From Polynucleobacter nymphae (lineage in GTDB: Bacteria > Pseudomonadota > Gammaproteobacteria > Burkholderiales > Burkholderiaceae): a DNA stretch of 64,000 nt. This document shows positions 9,854 to 18,588 of the stretch, piece after piece; positions within the stretch are counted from its first letter, which is position 1; each line of letters opens with the position of its first letter. Below the pieces are notes generated by a model. It had not been told where the DNA came from and ran no database searches. It saw only the letters and a program-made list of their open reading frames with translations. The DNA lies in assembly GCF_018882155.1 (NCBI RefSeq), contig NZ_JACVPA010000001.1:930001-994000 (forward strand), read 5' to 3'. A program made the translations under genes and the position numbers.

Positions 9854-10533
9854 TGACCGTCACCGATTTTAAAGAGTCGCAAGCTACTCACTTTTGAAAT
9901 TTCTGTACTGGATTCTTGCAATACAGAGCCTGACGGAACGTCCTTTTGAATAAGTGCTCCTGCACCAATAAAGCAATCTTTTCCAATATTAATATTATTA
10001 ATAACGGTACTATTTACGCCTAAAAATGAAGACTCACCGATATCACAAAAACCTGAGATAACGACATGGGAAGATAAGAAGCAATTATCTTGTATTGTTG
10101 AGTTATGACCAATATGATTGCCGCTCCACAAGACAACATTGTTGCCTATCTTTACAAATGGCTGAATAGTGTTATCTTCAAAAATAAAACTGTTTTCACC
10201 AATTTGAACGTTTCTCCATACAAATGCCTTTGAACTGATGTAGCTTGCTATTCGATAATTTTTATTTTTTAATTCATTGTATAAACGATGCCGAACTCGG
10301 TTGAGTTTAGTTGAGCTTGCGGCTGCAAAAGCCCAATAATGAGTAGGTGGAAATTTTAGCTCTAACTCATCAAGCGGAATAACAGGAAGTCCGGCAATAA
10401 ATTTACTCGTAATAAATTGACGATCTACTGCAAAACCAACGACTTCATACTCAGAATCAACCGTAAAATATTCGCAAGCAATCTCGGCAGTTTCCCCTGC
10501 GCCAATGATGACTAACTTCTTCGTTTTATCCAT
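9850..10533 (-). CDS. sugar O/N-acyltransferase, NeuD/PglD family
   Basis: This 227-residue protein has the two-part PglD layout. An N-terminal Rossmann-like UDP-sugar-binding domain begins with LVIIGAGETAEIA. The C-terminal left-handed beta-helix is made of hexapeptide repeats (IGENSFI, IGNNVVL, IGHNSTI, IGESSFL, IGKDCFI), with an NHIGHNS histidine segment where the catalytic His is expected. Family members acetylate amino-sugar nucleotides with acetyl-CoA. Together with the WbpM/PglF-like dehydratase it could serve a diacetylbacillosamine-type route, or it could acetylate the FdtB product. Confidence 0.82.
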   Translation of the reverse strand: MDKTKKLVIIGAGETAEIACEYFTVDSEYEVVGFAVDRQFITSKFIAGLPVIPLDELELKFPPTHYWAFAAASSTKLNRVRHRLYNELKNKNYRIASYISSKAFVWRNVQIGENSFIFEDNTIQPFVKIGNNVVLWSGNHIGHNSTIQDNCFLSSHVVISGFCDIGESSFLGVNSTVINNINIGKDCFIGAGALIQKDVPSGSVLQESSTEISKVSSLRLFKIGDGQ

Positions 10534-10618
10534 AGAAAATTCTTTAAGGATCTGAAATGTAAATTGTGAACTACCCCCAATTTAGCATGGTTAAAGCTAA
10601 CAGCTCAATAGCTACTGA

Positions 10619-12157
10619 TTAATCAAGGTAATTTGGATTGTCTTCTAGGAATGCCTTTGAAATAGAGCCCATAAACCAGAATTTATCCCTATATTTGTAA
10701 GTCAATGAATCAGGCATAGGGCTGGGGAAATGAGCTCTTGAATCACTTTTGGCTGTTAGCTCAATCATTTCAATCGCACCCTGCTCTATTTGTTTTGAGC
10801 TGTTCTTAATTGATCTAACTCCTTTTAGAGCTTGCAACATTGATAGGTCATCATAAACCGTTGAGGTCAATTGCTCTCTCAGGGGAACAATTGCATTTCT
10901 AGAATTGCAGTAGTAAGAAACTGGCAGACATATATCATTGGAGGTCCCAAACAATGCATACATTACTGGCCAATTTGTTATCAACCTTGGAACATTAAAG
11001 TAAAACGGAAAGTCTGATGGTCCTGAAGCCGTACAAATTACAAAACGGGCGGTAGCTAAAAGATAAAGATCGATATAGCGCGGTCTAGAAGCATTACTAA
11101 AAGGCAAATCAATAACTCTTAGCATATCCTTGCGTAATGGAGTCATTGATACATCACCAATCCTAAAAACCCATCCACCATTAGATATGATTGCATCAAT
11201 TGCGCCATAATAGGTATCAATATCTGCGTTTCTGATTGAGTTATCAGCCCCTTCGCGTACATGCATGACAACATACCAATCATGCTCTTCTACCCCAAAA
11301 CTATGAAGAAATAACTCAAGCTCAGTTTTTTGAGTCGTAGTGAGTTTAAATGCTTTTGCACCAGTTGCCGACCATGATGCGAGATATTTTGCCCTCCCCC
11401 TTTCCTCTTGGTAACCAAAATATTTTTTAGTCACTAAAAATGGAAATGAATCCTGCACAAAATTAAGTAAGTCTGGGCGCTGCCCAGCGCTCTGATCCAC
11501 AGAGATTGAGTCCTCAATCATATCTGGCAAGAGTTCCCGATAAAAATTCGACATTCTGTCATGGCTTGAATCGCAGACTACTATCTTCGGCCGATTGGCA
11601 GGAGAGCGGGTACGAATAATTTCAAAATCAAAAAAGATTTGGCTATGGCCAATAGATGCGGTTACATGGTCTCCAAAGATCACATCATAGCCAAGGATCC
11701 CCATAGATTTTAATTGGTCTCTACGAAAGTCTTCATATAAAGCATTGATTTCTAAGAGTGATTCCCATGACTTTGTAAAATAATAGCAGTAATGGAGCAA
11801 TTTCCAGGGTGTAAACAAATATGGATACTTCGTAGTTGTATTCTGTAGAAAATTATATATTTTAGGTAGCTCTCCTCGTGCAAAGGCAATCTCAAAAAAT
11901 GCGCGGGAGGCGACGATCAAGTGATTATCTAGCTTACTATCGTTTGAATTAATTAGCGCTGCAAGGCGGCTGGGATCAAATGCTAGCACGCATGCATAAA
12001 TATAAAAAAAGTTTGAAGTAGTCAAATTAATTGGTCTTGCGATAGCTCCAAGTCCAAATAAAAATCCTGAAACAATCCGACGGAAAACGACACATAACCA
12101 GTGATCTGAACTTAATAGCGTTTTCGAGGCAATCTTAAGAAACTTAGCAGTGTTCAT
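10619..12157 (-). CDS. putative glycosyltransferase (TIGR04372-like)
   Basis: This 512-residue protein starts at ATG 12157. A moderately hydrophobic N-terminus (about residues 25-60) is followed by a TPR-like helical stretch and a C-terminal GT-B-like half. Segments such as WYVVMHVREGA and YIDLYLLATARFVICTASGPSDFP resemble a nucleotide-sugar or glycan binding loop (the His/Arg 'HVRE' and 'SGPSDFP' motifs). I recall this pattern from the TIGR04372 putative glycosyltransferases, but the assignment is from memory. It lies between the PglD-like and GT2 genes, in a visibly AT-richer stretch than the flanking core genes. Confidence 0.6.
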   Translation of the reverse strand: MNTAKFLKIASKTLLSSDHWLCVVFRRIVSGFLFGLGAIARPINLTTSNFFYIYACVLAFDPSRLAALINSNDSKLDNHLIVASRAFFEIAFARGELPKIYNFLQNTTTKYPYLFTPWKLLHYCYYFTKSWESLLEINALYEDFRRDQLKSMGILGYDVIFGDHVTASIGHSQIFFDFEIIRTRSPANRPKIVVCDSSHDRMSNFYRELLPDMIEDSISVDQSAGQRPDLLNFVQDSFPFLVTKKYFGYQEERGRAKYLASWSATGAKAFKLTTTQKTELELFLHSFGVEEHDWYVVMHVREGADNSIRNADIDTYYGAIDAIISNGGWVFRIGDVSMTPLRKDMLRVIDLPFSNASRPRYIDLYLLATARFVICTASGPSDFPFYFNVPRLITNWPVMYALFGTSNDICLPVSYYCNSRNAIVPLREQLTSTVYDDLSMLQALKGVRSIKNSSKQIEQGAIEMIELTAKSDSRAHFPSPMPDSLTYKYRDKFWFMGSISKAFLEDNPNYLD

Positions 12158-12213
12158 TTACACTTCCCAATTTTTTATAACCAGCGCCCCTAGATACTAA
12201 GCTACGCAGATAC

Positions 12214-13044
12214 TTATTTCGTGTTCGCAATTTTTAACGGCAGCTTTGGAAGACGCGCCAAGATTCTCAATACTAACCATATGCACTCAGAGTACATCCT
12301 CGATTGAATCCAGGCCTTAGCCAGATTAGAATACGCCCACAAGTAATCCTTCCAGCATAAATTATTGGACCAGCTAGTTTGTGTTACGCGATAAGCGCCG
12401 AATTTTTCAGCGCAAATATAGCCAAGTCTTCCATCTCCAAGAACCCGGATAACCATATCGAAATCATGAAGAAAGCCAAGGGAATGATCAAACTTGGCAT
12501 ATGCCCTTTTTACTAACCAGCTACAACCTGCGGCGGGGATGCCATGTATGATGAAATTAGAATTACTTCGACAGAACTGGTCTTTGGGCGCGCCCATTTC
12601 ACTGAAAATGACACCCCACTTATCTATGCAATCTACTGTATGGCCATGAAAAGAGAGGCCAAGTCGCAGGACATCATCCATCTGTCGTTTAATCTTTTCC
12701 GGATACATAATATCGTCACCAGAAAACAGGCAAACATAATCTCCTTTGCACTGCTCTAACAATAACTCAAAATGTCTGCTGCCTAGATTTTCATTTGATA
12801 ATTTATAAAAACGGATTTTTTCAGGAAACTTATCTGCATATTCTTTAACTATGATTGGTGTCAAATCACGTGAACAGTCATCTGAGATAACAATTTCATA
12901 GTTTGCGTAAGTTTGACCAAGGATTGAATCAAGAGCTGCAGCAACATAAAGCTCTTGGTTGTAGACGGGCATAAATACAGATACTAGTGGCTGACTGTTC
13001 ACTTGAACATCATTTATAGTGAAGGACTGATCTTGATCAATCAC
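12214..13044 (-). CDS. glycosyltransferase family 2
   Basis: This 276-residue GT-A protein has the canonical N-terminus VSVFMPVYNQELYVAAALDS, the ISDDCSRD nucleotide-binding segment and the metal-binding SGDD (the DxD equivalent). There is no C-terminal membrane anchor, so it is cytoplasmic or peripheral. It adds one sugar to the growing repeat unit; donor and linkage are unknown. The start is GTG 13044, preceded by GAGG at 7 bp spacing. Confidence 0.88.
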   Translation of the reverse strand: MIDQDQSFTINDVQVNSQPLVSVFMPVYNQELYVAAALDSILGQTYANYEIVISDDCSRDLTPIIVKEYADKFPEKIRFYKLSNENLGSRHFELLLEQCKGDYVCLFSGDDIMYPEKIKRQMDDVLRLGLSFHGHTVDCIDKWGVIFSEMGAPKDQFCRSNSNFIIHGIPAAGCSWLVKRAYAKFDHSLGFLHDFDMVIRVLGDGRLGYICAEKFGAYRVTQTSWSNNLCWKDYLWAYSNLAKAWIQSRMYSECIWLVLRILARLPKLPLKIANTK

Positions 13045-13118
13045 TACTAACCCTCGAATGTAAAAGGAGTGTATTTAAACATTATTGATTAGCCTAATGA
13101 GGGCGATAAGATGCAAAA

Positions 13119-13787
13119 TCAGCACTCACATTTTTTCAAAAATGTGTCCATATCTGAAAAATCAAAACCTTTCAAATCACTTATTGTCTTATCCCACCAA
13201 TTTGAAGAGAGTAATCTTAAGATAACGTCATCTGGGAATCGATATTTCAAAATCCTTCCGGGGTTGCCCACAATGATCGAGTAAGCCGGAACATCAGTAG
13301 TGACAACTGCGCCTGCGCCAATCACTGCGCCAGTCCCAATTTTTCGGCCAGGAAGTACTACCGCATTATCGCCAATCCAAATATCATGCCCCATTTCGAC
13401 GTGGTATTGAGGGTTCTGATCCTGACCTTGAATATAAGCATCCTTATCTACAATTGTTTCGCCATAGATTGCCGAGGTATTTCTAAATGCAACTTCATGG
13501 CTAGTTACCAGCCGGTAATCATGATTGAGGCCACCGATTGAAACACGATTACCGAAGGTGCAATAGTTTCCAGTCTTTGCGCGTGACATAAAGGAGTGGC
13601 ACCCAATCGCAACATAGCGTCCAACTAGAGATCTGGCAATTGTCGAATGGCTTCCAACCATATTGCCACCGGCAAGATAACTATTTGTAATCCGTCCAGC
13701 AAACTCTATCCGCATAAAAGGACTATCAACAAGATACGGCTCAAAATTTTGATTGGTTAGATTATCTATATATTTAAATTCAAGCAA
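13119..13787 (-). CDS. hexapeptide-repeat acyltransferase (CatB/xenobiotic acyltransferase-like)
   Basis: This 222-residue left-handed beta-helix protein has imperfect hexapeptide repeats from about residue 35. The motif SIGGLNHDYRLVTSH matches the insertion with the catalytic His seen in LbH acetyltransferases such as CatB and Vat. The C-terminal coil reads WIGDNAVVLPGRKIGTGAVI, followed by VTTDVPAYSIIVGNPG. It probably O- or N-acetylates a sugar. The start is TTG 13787, supported by AAGGA about 6 bp upstream, with no ATG available. It follows the SDR gene by 26 bp. Confidence 0.82.
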   Translation of the reverse strand: MLEFKYIDNLTNQNFEPYLVDSPFMRIEFAGRITNSYLAGGNMVGSHSTIARSLVGRYVAIGCHSFMSRAKTGNYCTFGNRVSIGGLNHDYRLVTSHEVAFRNTSAIYGETIVDKDAYIQGQDQNPQYHVEMGHDIWIGDNAVVLPGRKIGTGAVIGAGAVVTTDVPAYSIIVGNPGRILKYRFPDDVILRLLSSNWWDKTISDLKGFDFSDMDTFLKKCEC

Positions 13788-13813
13788 TTTTTTTCCTTTT
13801 TAAGATGAGAAAA

Positions 13814-14530
13814 TCAAGTGTCTTGACCGTATTTTATATAGCCACCATCAAATACTATTGATTCTCCATTCATATATATTGCGGTATTGCTAATCATAAA
13901 TCTGCCATAAGTAGCAATATCTTCAACAGTTGGAATTTTCCCCTGTACATGCTTTTTTGAGACGCTATCTAACTGCTTTAGTCTCTCAGCAGTATGTGCA
14001 CCGTCACCCTTAAAAAATTCAGACAACAAAACGCAATTCCAAGTGCAGCCTAATTGAAGCACTTCGCTTGTTAAGACTGGAAGCAGGCTAGTTACCATTG
14101 ATTTTGTAATACTATAAAAGCGTGGGGATTGGTTTTGGCCACTTAATGCTACTGTAGATGAAAAGGCAATCATTCTGACATTTAAGTCCTGCTTGTCGAG
14201 AGACATGAGCACATTATTGATTGCAAGTAATGGATAAACCTCAACTACAATCGCTTTCGATATCAAAGCGGAGGTGGAAAGATCTTTATCAGATACCGAC
14301 GGACGAAATCGCTGGCAAAAGAAAATTGCCTTAGGCACTCCAAACTCCTGGATGCATTTCTGAAATACATCCTCGGTTTCTTCTGCCTTGGCTAAGTCTA
14401 TATGCCTATCGCACGATGAATTGCGTCCAAAACTAATGATTGAATGATCTGATCCTAATTCCTTAGAAATGGCTTGTGTAAGTGGGCTACTTCCACCCAC
14501 TATCCAGACTGATGAATTAGTTGAGCTCAT
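13814..14530 (-). CDS. SDR-family oxidoreductase
   Basis: This 238-residue short-chain dehydrogenase starts just before its Rossmann strand (SVWIVGGSSPLTQAI), in which the usual TGxxxGIG is degenerate (GGSSPL). The active-site Ser (FSSTVALSG) and Tyr-Lys (YSITK) are retained. The C-terminus MNGESIVFDGGY is typical of SDRs. I chose the ATG at 14530, overlapping the cupin stop by 14 bp, because SDRs normally start a few residues before the first strand. ATGs at 14560 and 14584 are possible but give longer overlaps. It probably reduces a keto-sugar intermediate made by the neighbouring enzymes. Confidence 0.8.
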   Translation of the reverse strand: MSSTNSSVWIVGGSSPLTQAISKELGSDHSIISFGRNSSCDRHIDLAKAEETEDVFQKCIQEFGVPKAIFFCQRFRPSVSDKDLSTSALISKAIVVEVYPLLAINNVLMSLDKQDLNVRMIAFSSTVALSGQNQSPRFYSITKSMVTSLLPVLTSEVLQLGCTWNCVLLSEFFKGDGAHTAERLKQLDSVSKKHVQGKIPTVEDIATYGRFMISNTAIYMNGESIVFDGGYIKYGQDT

Positions 14531-14936
14531 CTGCTTTAGCGAAGATTGTTGAGTTCTCATTAAATGGTCCCGCCTTAATTTCATAGAAAATCGTAGAAGG
14601 GGCTAAAAATTTGACTAAATGAATAGAATTTGCTGGAATCAATAACAAAGAGCCCGCTTTAAGCTCTACCTTCTTTTCTGCATTTTCGGATAAATAAGAA
14701 ACTGTCATCTCACCACGTATCAACATCATGAACTCATCGCATGGGTGAGAGTGCGCAGGAAATTCCATGGCATTATTTGCCTCAATCACCATTACATGTA
14801 AGGGTGATTGAGTATCAGGATGTAAACAAATACGGCGTAATCCATTAGAACCAAAAGGCATCTCTGTCAGCGCCTCCATTACATCATCCTCGCTAGATGG
14901 GGATGGCATATATCGGACAGATTTAGTCATACTCAT
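14517..14936 (-). CDS. cupin-fold metalloprotein, WbuC-like
   Basis: This 139-residue cupin has the WbuC-like order: a lead-in with RRICLHPD, then HVMVIEAN, the metal-binding PAHSHPCDEFMMLIRGE, and IPANSIHLVKF. WbuC-type cupins are common in O-antigen clusters and have no settled function. I chose ATG 14936, one base after the stop of the methyltransferase gene and 6 bp after AAGAG. An earlier in-frame start at 14966 would overlap that gene by 29 bp. Metal binding (His-His-Glu-His) is predicted from the motif. Confidence 0.78.
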   Translation of the reverse strand: MSMTKSVRYMPSPSSEDDVMEALTEMPFGSNGLRRICLHPDTQSPLHVMVIEANNAMEFPAHSHPCDEFMMLIRGEMTVSYLSENAEKKVELKAGSLLLIPANSIHLVKFLAPSTIFYEIKAGPFNENSTIFAKADELN

Positions 14937-14937
14937 T

Positions 14938-16245
14938 TCAAACTCTTGAAGTAGGTGGCGGCTCATATCCCTGCTTTAACAACACTTTTTCCCCATTCAT
15001 AGGCAATAGAAAGGTTACTTTTGATTCATCCATGTCAGTCTGACGAACAATCCGATCCCAGAATCGCCAAGCTAGTACAACGCATAAAAATTCTTCTCCC
15101 GAACCAAGTGCGGATCGTGAAACGACAGGAATATCGCTAACTGGGGCCAATCTACCCTGTCTTAGGGAGTTATCATCAACAATAAATGCAACTCGACCTT
15201 CAAGGTCAAGTGAACGCATCAGTACTATAGAGGTTGCGGAAGCACCATATACACATATGGTCTTACCACTAGCCAAAGCCTCGCTAATATATCTATTGAT
15301 TAGCGTACGTCTATTGTTAACAAAATCTTCTAGGTCTTTATATAACTTGGCTGAATAAAGACCAGATTTCTCTTCAAGATCGAGTAACTCTTTGACGGCT
15401 TGTGACTGAGCTACCTGCGGAGATGATGAGTCTTGGGCAATTTTTTTAGCCACAACTCGGATGCTCCCGCCTTTTGTATTGACTCTAACCACATCCTCTA
15501 TCTCAAATCCGTTTTTATTCAGAAACTTGATCAGCGGCTTTAATGAGTGGTAACCAACATGCTCATGGTAAATGTAGTCAAAAACTCTTTGGTCAATAGT
15601 GTCTAATGCATAAGATACCTCAAAGACAAATAATCCAGTATCACTAAGTAACGTTTTCACGCCCTCTAGGATCTCAATCAAGTGGTCGCTATGTGAAAAT
15701 ACATTATTTGCAAAAATAACATCAGCGCAACCATGTTGCTTTAAAAGATGCTCAGCTAGTGTGCGCTCAAAAAAGCCTTGAACGCACGAAACACCATTCT
15801 GGTTAGATACCTTTGCACAGTACTCTGAAGCATCTACTCCTAGCACTTGGTGTCCAAAGCGAGCAATCTTGCTCAAAAATAAACCGTCATTACAACCCAC
15901 ATCTACACAAAATCTCTTATGTATCCCATCGCGCTCAAAATACTCCTGCATGAAATTGGAGTATTTTTCAAAGTGCTCGTTCAAATCAGGGGAAGAGGAT
16001 GATAAATAGATATAGTCCCCAAAAAGAAGTTTTGGAGAAACAATATCTAATAACTGCAAATAGCCGCAATCCTCGCACTGATAAAGATCCATTGGAAAGT
16101 AAGAACCTTTGTACTGCGAATGGCCTTTATACCTAAAAGCATCAACTGGAGGGCACGCAGGCATCGGTAATCTCAGAACTAAAGCCTTAGAGTCACATAA
16201 ACTACAGGATGTTCTATGATAAAAATCTGACAACACAGACCTCAC
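14938..16245 (-). CDS. SAM-dependent C-methyltransferase (TylC3/NovU-like three-domain type)
   Basis: This 435-residue protein has the three domains of deoxysugar C-methyltransferases. The N-terminal zinc-binding domain has Cys14, Cys17, Cys57 and Cys60 (CSLC and CEDC). The central Rossmann SAM domain has VDVGCNDG at 114-121. The C-terminal domain begins near 330 with VYGASATSIVLM. Relatives add a methyl branch to a keto-sugar nucleotide, so a C-branched sugar is a likely product of the locus. The start is GTG 16245; a TTG at 16233 has a better Shine-Dalgarno (GAGG at 6 bp) and may be the true start. Confidence 0.85.
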   Translation of the reverse strand: MRSVLSDFYHRTSCSLCDSKALVLRLPMPACPPVDAFRYKGHSQYKGSYFPMDLYQCEDCGYLQLLDIVSPKLLFGDYIYLSSSSPDLNEHFEKYSNFMQEYFERDGIHKRFCVDVGCNDGLFLSKIARFGHQVLGVDASEYCAKVSNQNGVSCVQGFFERTLAEHLLKQHGCADVIFANNVFSHSDHLIEILEGVKTLLSDTGLFVFEVSYALDTIDQRVFDYIYHEHVGYHSLKPLIKFLNKNGFEIEDVVRVNTKGGSIRVVAKKIAQDSSSPQVAQSQAVKELLDLEEKSGLYSAKLYKDLEDFVNNRRTLINRYISEALASGKTICVYGASATSIVLMRSLDLEGRVAFIVDDNSLRQGRLAPVSDIPVVSRSALGSGEEFLCVVLAWRFWDRIVRQTDMDESKVTFLLPMNGEKVLLKQGYEPPPTSRV

Positions 16246-16308
16246 ATTTCAATGAATTGAATAAATACAGCATAGGTTTTTTCTACTAACATTGATCCAA
16301 CTCAAGCG

Positions 16309-16974
16309 TTAATCAAAATAGATAAATGAATGATCACCGGTATACCCTGACATTTTAAACCACCAATCCCAGTCCTCTGGCGTATTAAATTGCTCGCAAG
16401 TAACCTGCCAATAGAGTAAGTTCGCTTTTTCAACTTCATTTCTATAAGATTCAACGCAGATATACTTTCGCTTACCGACCCGCTCAATTCCACGCAATGC
16501 TTTTTCTAGTTCTTGATTGTGTAGGTTATGAAATGTATTAATTGAAAAAACAAGATCAAATTCTTTATCCGCATAAGGCAAATTATCTGCAGATCCAAGA
16601 TCAATAAGATCTTTTACATCTGGGTGTGCATGCTCAAGTGCATAAGTCGAGATATCTAAACCTCTAACTTTCAAACCAGGCAAGGCCTTCATCAGCTCCA
16701 CCATCTGAAATCCTTTACCGCAACCAATATCTAATACCGAGTCGCCAGCTTTGAGGCCGTAGTATTCAATCATCTGGTTAGCAACTGGTGCCCAGCGACC
16801 AGGCATATATTTATAACCGCCATAGTTAATGCGCCGATCTCCATCCCAATAGTCATAAGCCCACTGCTTAGCAATCTGGGCAGCTTTTGCTTTTGGAAAC
16901 TCTGGATCATTTACACGCGCTAAATAATCACGCTGTGTAGCCTTGTGAACAGAGGAAAGCAGATCAATGTATGC
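16309..16974 (-). CDS. class I SAM-dependent methyltransferase
   Basis: This 221-residue methyltransferase has a clear motif I (VLDIGCGKGFQM), an acidic strand-2 end (GLDIS) and FDLVFSINTFHNL as motif IV/post-motif. The substrate is unknown; an O-methyl or phospho-methyl transfer to a sugar is plausible from context. No ATG is available near the N-terminus. I chose TTG 16974 because AAGGA lies 8 bp before it, inside the end of the kinase-like gene. A second TTG at 16995 has no Shine-Dalgarno. Overlap with the upstream gene is about 11 bp. Confidence 0.82.
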   Translation of the reverse strand, partial: AYIDLLSSVHKATQRDYLARVNDPEFPKAKAAQIAKQWAYDYWDGDRRINYGGYKYMPGRWAPVANQMIEYYGLKAGDSVLDIGCGKGFQMVELMKALPGLKVRGLDISTYALEHAHPDVKDLIDLGSADNLPYADKEFDLVFSINTFHNLHNQELEKALRGIERVGKRKYICVESYRNEVEKANLLYWQVTCEQFNTPEDWDWWFKMSGYTGDHSFIYFD

Positions 16975-18010
16975 CAAAAGAAAATTCCTTATCAATATAG
17001 GCTTGCGCCTCTTCTAGTCGTTGCTTAACAAAGCCTTCACCCATAGCATCTTGAGCAACCGCCTTCATTTGAAGTAAGCGATCTGGTCGTAACACTGAAA
17101 GCATAATACATAACCACTTTAGCCTAAGAATTGGGCCCAGAACAGCGCTTCTAGCGCTTAATTGCTCCCCGCCATATGGAGCGACTGCTTGAAAAAAAAG
17201 CTTAGCAAGGCTAGGGGCAACTGGCATCCGCGGCTGTAGAGAAAAGTCAACTACAGCCTTTGCGGGGTCATCCCATCCTGCAAACTCAAAATCAAAAAAC
17301 TTTACCCCACCAGCAGATCTTAATGCATTATGAAAGCCAAAATCACTTGGTGATACACAGCAATCTTCAAAATTAATAGCATCTTGAGTCTGGCCTTTAT
17401 CAATCAGCGCTTTGGTTTGATCTGCAAGTACCTCAAACTCCTGAAAGATATTTTGTACCAATACATTAGCTTGTGATCTGAACTCTATGGGGAGATGCTC
17501 TATGCTCAATTGATTTAATCGTCCGAAGACATTTTCAAGATGCTCGGTCACTCTTAAAAATCCCTCTGCCGCCGACTGCTTTATATACTCTTTTGCAAGC
17601 AATTGATCAGCATTCAGTAAGCGAAAAAATCTGCCTGCATGCATAACATCTTGCTCGGATGGACTTTGGTTTACAGGATAGGGTTGGCCATCTATATATT
17701 CCAACACAACGCAGCGATACTGCTCATCTTCTGCCAGTAGCTTTGGAACATAGCTTGGAGCAACTTTCTGGGCATAACGTAAAAACTGTATCTCCGCCAA
17801 CATGCGATCAGTAAGGCCTCTTGCTGAATACCCTTTAATCACAAAGCGCTTTGAGCTCTTAGCGCCAACACTGCAGCTAAAGACCTGATTATTAATTCCG
17901 CCATGAAGAGGGATCAGACTATCGACTGAAGCCTCAAGCTTCTGTGCCCAATGTAACGCAAAGTCTGGATAGACTATGCTTGCTTGATTAGGGCGGGTAG
18001 GCTCGTCCAT
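16964..18010 (-). CDS. aminoglycoside phosphotransferase/choline kinase-like protein
   Basis: This 348-residue protein-kinase-like fold has the nucleotide loop GGINNQVF (37-44), a probable ATP-anchoring Lys59 (FVIKG), a hinge (VVLEYIDGQP), a catalytic loop with Asp223 and Asn228 (SDFGFHN) and a metal-binding FDFEFAG (Asp240). The normal catalytic-loop His is replaced by Ser. Relatives phosphorylate small alcohols or sugars. Its start lies 37 bp inside the upstream HAD phosphatase gene, so the two are translationally linked. The substrate is probably a sugar or sugar-alcohol of this locus, which is inference. Confidence 0.75.
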   Translation of the reverse strand: MDEPTRPNQASIVYPDFALHWAQKLEASVDSLIPLHGGINNQVFSCSVGAKSSKRFVIKGYSARGLTDRMLAEIQFLRYAQKVAPSYVPKLLAEDEQYRCVVLEYIDGQPYPVNQSPSEQDVMHAGRFFRLLNADQLLAKEYIKQSAAEGFLRVTEHLENVFGRLNQLSIEHLPIEFRSQANVLVQNIFQEFEVLADQTKALIDKGQTQDAINFEDCCVSPSDFGFHNALRSAGGVKFFDFEFAGWDDPAKAVVDFSLQPRMPVAPSLAKLFFQAVAPYGGEQLSARSAVLGPILRLKWLCIMLSVLRPDRLLQMKAVAQDAMGEGFVKQRLEEAQAYIDKEFSFGIH

Positions 18011-18576
18011 TGGGAAATAGTGGTGTGGCGAGTGGAGATATTTTCATTAAAACTGTCAGGCGCAAATAAAATACCTCGGGTTGTAGAAGGAAATTGGTCG
18101 GCCTCTAAAACTTCGGGCAAATCATCGAGGAAGATCTCGCAACCCAATTCTTTAATCATTTGCACCTTCTGATCCCGAGTCTCAAGAAAAAATATTTGAT
18201 CGTTTATAAATAAGCCAAGGCTTTGTACTGTCTCTTTCAACCAAGCTCTAGCAGCAGCATGAAGATCATGAGGATGGCCTGCGTAAGGCTTTTTACTGCG
18301 ATGACTGACAATGAATAATTCATGGCCAAGAGCGTTTAGCTCAAGCATAGTCTCAATAGCACCTTCATAAGCTTGTGCATATCGCATCCCTGGTCCATAA
18401 AGCTCACCCTGAAAAGCGGTCCACTCTACTTCTCGGTCCTGCATTCTTAGATAGTCTCGCACTCCCAGCTTGGTTCGTGGCACTAAATCTGGAAGCTCAA
18501 ACATTTCTTCTGCCAGCTTTGTAATTGCGCTGTCGTAACAAGCGATTGTGTTATCGAAATCTAAGCCAATGCGCAT
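17974..18576 (-). CDS. HAD-superfamily phosphatase
   Basis: The 200 residues show all HAD motifs. Motif I is LDFDNT (5-10), with nucleophile and acid Asp. Motif II is VSHRS. A motif III Lys follows (QKVQMIKE). Motif IV is FLDDLPE. A small helical cap between motifs I and II fits the NT5C/acid-phosphatase-like group. In a heptose-type pathway a phosphatase would be needed between the kinase and nucleotidyl-transfer steps. This is therefore a candidate for a GmhB-like job, although it does not look like GmhB itself. It lies 12 bp downstream of the transketolase C-subunit gene. Confidence 0.75.
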   Translation of the reverse strand: MRIGLDFDNTIACYDSAITKLAEEMFELPDLVPRTKLGVRDYLRMQDREVEWTAFQGELYGPGMRYAQAYEGAIETMLELNALGHELFIVSHRSKKPYAGHPHDLHAAARAWLKETVQSLGLFINDQIFFLETRDQKVQMIKELGCEIFLDDLPEVLEADQFPSTTRGILFAPDSFNENISTRHTTISQWTSLPALIKQA

Positions 18577-18588
18577 AAGCAGTTCAAT

